This document shows, piece by piece, positions 62,865 to 64,000 of a DNA stretch of 64,000 bases. The notes under the pieces were generated by a model. The model was not told the origin of the DNA and searched no databases. It saw only the letters and a list, made by a program, of their open reading frames with translations. Location: NCBI RefSeq assembly GCF_000686845.1, contig NZ_JMLS01000013.1, forward strand, positions 167,755 through 231,754, in the 5' to 3' direction. Position numbers and translations under genes: made by a program. Origin of the DNA: Paenibacillus sp. UNC451MF (lineage in GTDB: Bacteria > Bacillota > Bacilli > Paenibacillales > NBRC-103111). Every line of letters starts with the position of its first letter. The stretch's first letter is position 1.

Positions 62865-63650
62865 ATGACTATAGCGCGTAGTTTGTGTATGGGTTTCCTC
62901 TATATCGGTTTAATGCTGTACCCAGAAGATAATCATCATGAATTATCCACGACCATAGATGCTTTAAAATCCACGGTTATTGAGACTACGGATGAGCTAT
63001 CTTATGTTTCTGAGGAGGATGCTCCAAGGAATGAAGAGCAAATCGTAGAGGAGCACCTTATTGACGTAGAGGGACTCTCACAATTGCCTGAGTATTATAA
63101 TGGTTGTGAGATTACAAGTTTGGCGATGCTTATTGACTATGTAAAATTGCCTTATACCCGGGAGGATTTAGTTAACATGCTTCCCCTGGATGAAACTCCA
63201 TTAATAGTAGGAGAGAGCCAGGACATTGAGCAGTGGGGCGATCCCAATCACGGTTTTGTAGGAGACATTATGGGCAATCAGATGGGGTATGGCGTCTATA
63301 ATAAACCAATAGAAGAACTGCTTCATCAGATTGATGCCGAAGGAGTGCTTAACCTGACTGGCGGGGAATTTGCAGCTGTCGAAAAACAGATCGCTCAAGA
63401 ACGCCCGGTGATGGTATGGACAACATCGAATTTCGAGCCATCAGAATCATGGACAGAGTGGCATTCTCAGGATGGTTCAACAATAGAAGCTACATTTGAT
63501 GAGCATGCGGTGCTTATGGTGGGTTACGATCAAGACTACGTATATGTAAACAATCCATTGAACGGTGAAAAAGCAGAAAAAGTAGCGAAGCAGCCATTTA
63601 TCGAGAGCTGGGAGCAGTTAGGGAAGCAAGCGATAACGATTAGCAAGTAA
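62865..63650 (+). CDS. C39-like cysteine peptidase, exported or lipid-anchored
   Basis: 261 residues. A hydrophobic N-terminus (SLCMGFLYIGLMLYP) looks like a short signal or anchor. The C39_2 core has YNGCEITSLAMLIDY (catalytic Cys81), a long insertion, FDEHAVLMVGYD (His214) and YVNNPLNG (Asn). This family of papain-like proteases acts outside the cell, on peptides or the wall, with unknown substrate. It is single, has its own promoter, and precedes the rRNA operon. Confidence 0.8.
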   Translation: MTIARSLCMGFLYIGLMLYPEDNHHELSTTIDALKSTVIETTDELSYVSEEDAPRNEEQIVEEHLIDVEGLSQLPEYYNGCEITSLAMLIDYVKLPYTREDLVNMLPLDETPLIVGESQDIEQWGDPNHGFVGDIMGNQMGYGVYNKPIEELLHQIDAEGVLNLTGGEFAAVEKQIAQERPVMVWTTSNFEPSESWTEWHSQDGSTIEATFDEHAVLMVGYDQDYVYVNNPLNGEKAEKVAKQPFIESWEQLGKQAITISK

Positions 63651-63759
63651 TCTCAAGGTGAAATGACCAGGCTACCAAGTGTATCCCGGTTCTGGTGGGA
63701 AGAGTTTTTGACTTACAAAAAAGAATAATAACTTTTATGGTTTTTGGAAAAATAAAACA

Positions 63760-63788
63760 TTGCATTGCTTCAGAATACATGGTATATT
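63760..63788 (+). promoter_or_regulatory. rRNA operon promoter P1
   Basis: TTGCAT (63760-63765), a 17-base spacer and TATATT (63783-63788). It is the first of two evenly built promoters ahead of a 16S-type leader. Confidence 0.7.
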
Positions 63789-63842
63789 GTCATTCCGGTC
63801 GCAAGACAGGACGCCGAATGAAAGCAACTTTAAAAAAACTAG

Positions 63843-63871
63843 TTGCAAAAGAAATTCGAGTGTGATATATT
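63843..63871 (+). promoter_or_regulatory. rRNA operon promoter P2
   Basis: TTGCAA (63843-63848), a 17-base spacer and TATATT (63866-63871), about 80 bases after P1, as in Bacillales rrn operons with tandem growth-rate-controlled promoters. Confidence 0.75.
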
Positions 63872-64000
63872 AATCAGGTCGCTTTCGACGGATGTCGAAA
63901 ACGAACGAAGATTGTCCTTTGAAAACTGAACAACGAGTGAATGTTTTAAAGAGAATGAAAATTCTCGCTAGCATTGAATTTTGAGCTTAAGACAAGCTCT
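63872..64000 (+). other. 16S rRNA leader, gene starts beyond the window
   Basis: The segment CCTTTGAAAACTGAACAACG (around 63915-63935) is the conserved leader block found just upstream of 16S rRNA in Paenibacillus and relatives. The sequence then runs AT-rich with GAGAATGAAAATTCTC hairpin and ends in AAGCTCT. The 16S gene proper (GAGTTTGATC) is not reached. Confidence 0.7.

Overview
The window looks like a chromosomal stretch of a low-GC, spore-former-type Bacillota genome, most likely a Paenibacillaceae member. The signs are strong GGAGG-type ribosome binding sites with frequent GTG/TTG starts, a secreted protein with copper-amine-oxidase N-terminal (stalk) repeats of the kind common in Paenibacillus, a Gram-positive GDP-heptose/surface-glycan cluster, and tandem rRNA promoters with a Bacillales-type 16S leader at the extreme right end. 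No 16S, tRNA, CRISPR array or complete insertion sequence is visible.

Region 1 (1-10.9 kb) is mobile-element backbone. It holds a partial unknown gene, an excisionase-like regulator, a putative rolling-circle initiator with a perfect 12-bp palindrome inside it, a small secreted/membrane operon, an XRE regulator, and a leftward recombination operon DUF932 - RadC - YqaJ exonuclease - Rad52/Sak annealase - DUF960. Perfect hairpins sit at its leader and at two gene junctions. Two rightward hypothetical genes follow.

Region 2 (11.0-38.3 kb) is a dense defence island. A LlaJI-like restriction-modification operon (two C5 cytosine methyltransferases, McrB-like NTPase, DUF2357/PD-(D/E)XK nuclease) is followed by a Vsr mismatch endonuclease and a class-2-like DISARM core (DrmE-like, DrmA helicase, DrmB). 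Facing these are a free-standing colicin-E3-type ribonuclease gene behind four tandem terminator hairpins and a divergent sigma-factor-like gene. Then come a broken OLD-family ATPase/nuclease, a degenerate type-III-methyltransferase-like protein fused to a HEPN domain, a structured non-coding stretch, and a three-gene cassette of metallo-beta-lactamase-fold protein, trypsin-like protease and Ski2-like helicase. The last cassette is the best candidate for a poorly described immune system.

Region 3 (38.3-41.3 kb) has small genes separated by copies of a ~170-bp imperfectly palindromic element. The layout (element-gene-element-gene-element) resembles an integron-type cassette array, but no integrase is seen. 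A further ~900 bp of structured, apparently gene-free DNA follows.

Region 4 (41.3-44.1 kb) carries cysD and cysN (sulfate adenylyltransferase), the latter with a decayed APS-kinase tail. Region 5 (44.8-60.3 kb) makes and attaches surface glycans: FkbM and TylF-type methyltransferases, two CDP-glycerol-transferase-like proteins (one with a beta-propeller tail), several GT2 glycosyltransferases, a nucleotidyltransferase, an SDR enzyme, and the GDP-D-glycero-D-manno-heptose pathway (kinase, epimerase-like protein, a nucleotidyltransferase-phosphatase fusion, isomerase) in one leftward operon. Region 6 (60.4-64 kb) has a UvrD-type helicase remnant, a membrane histidine kinase without a visible response regulator, a C39-like protease, and the promoters and leader of an rRNA operon whose 16S gene should start just beyond the window.
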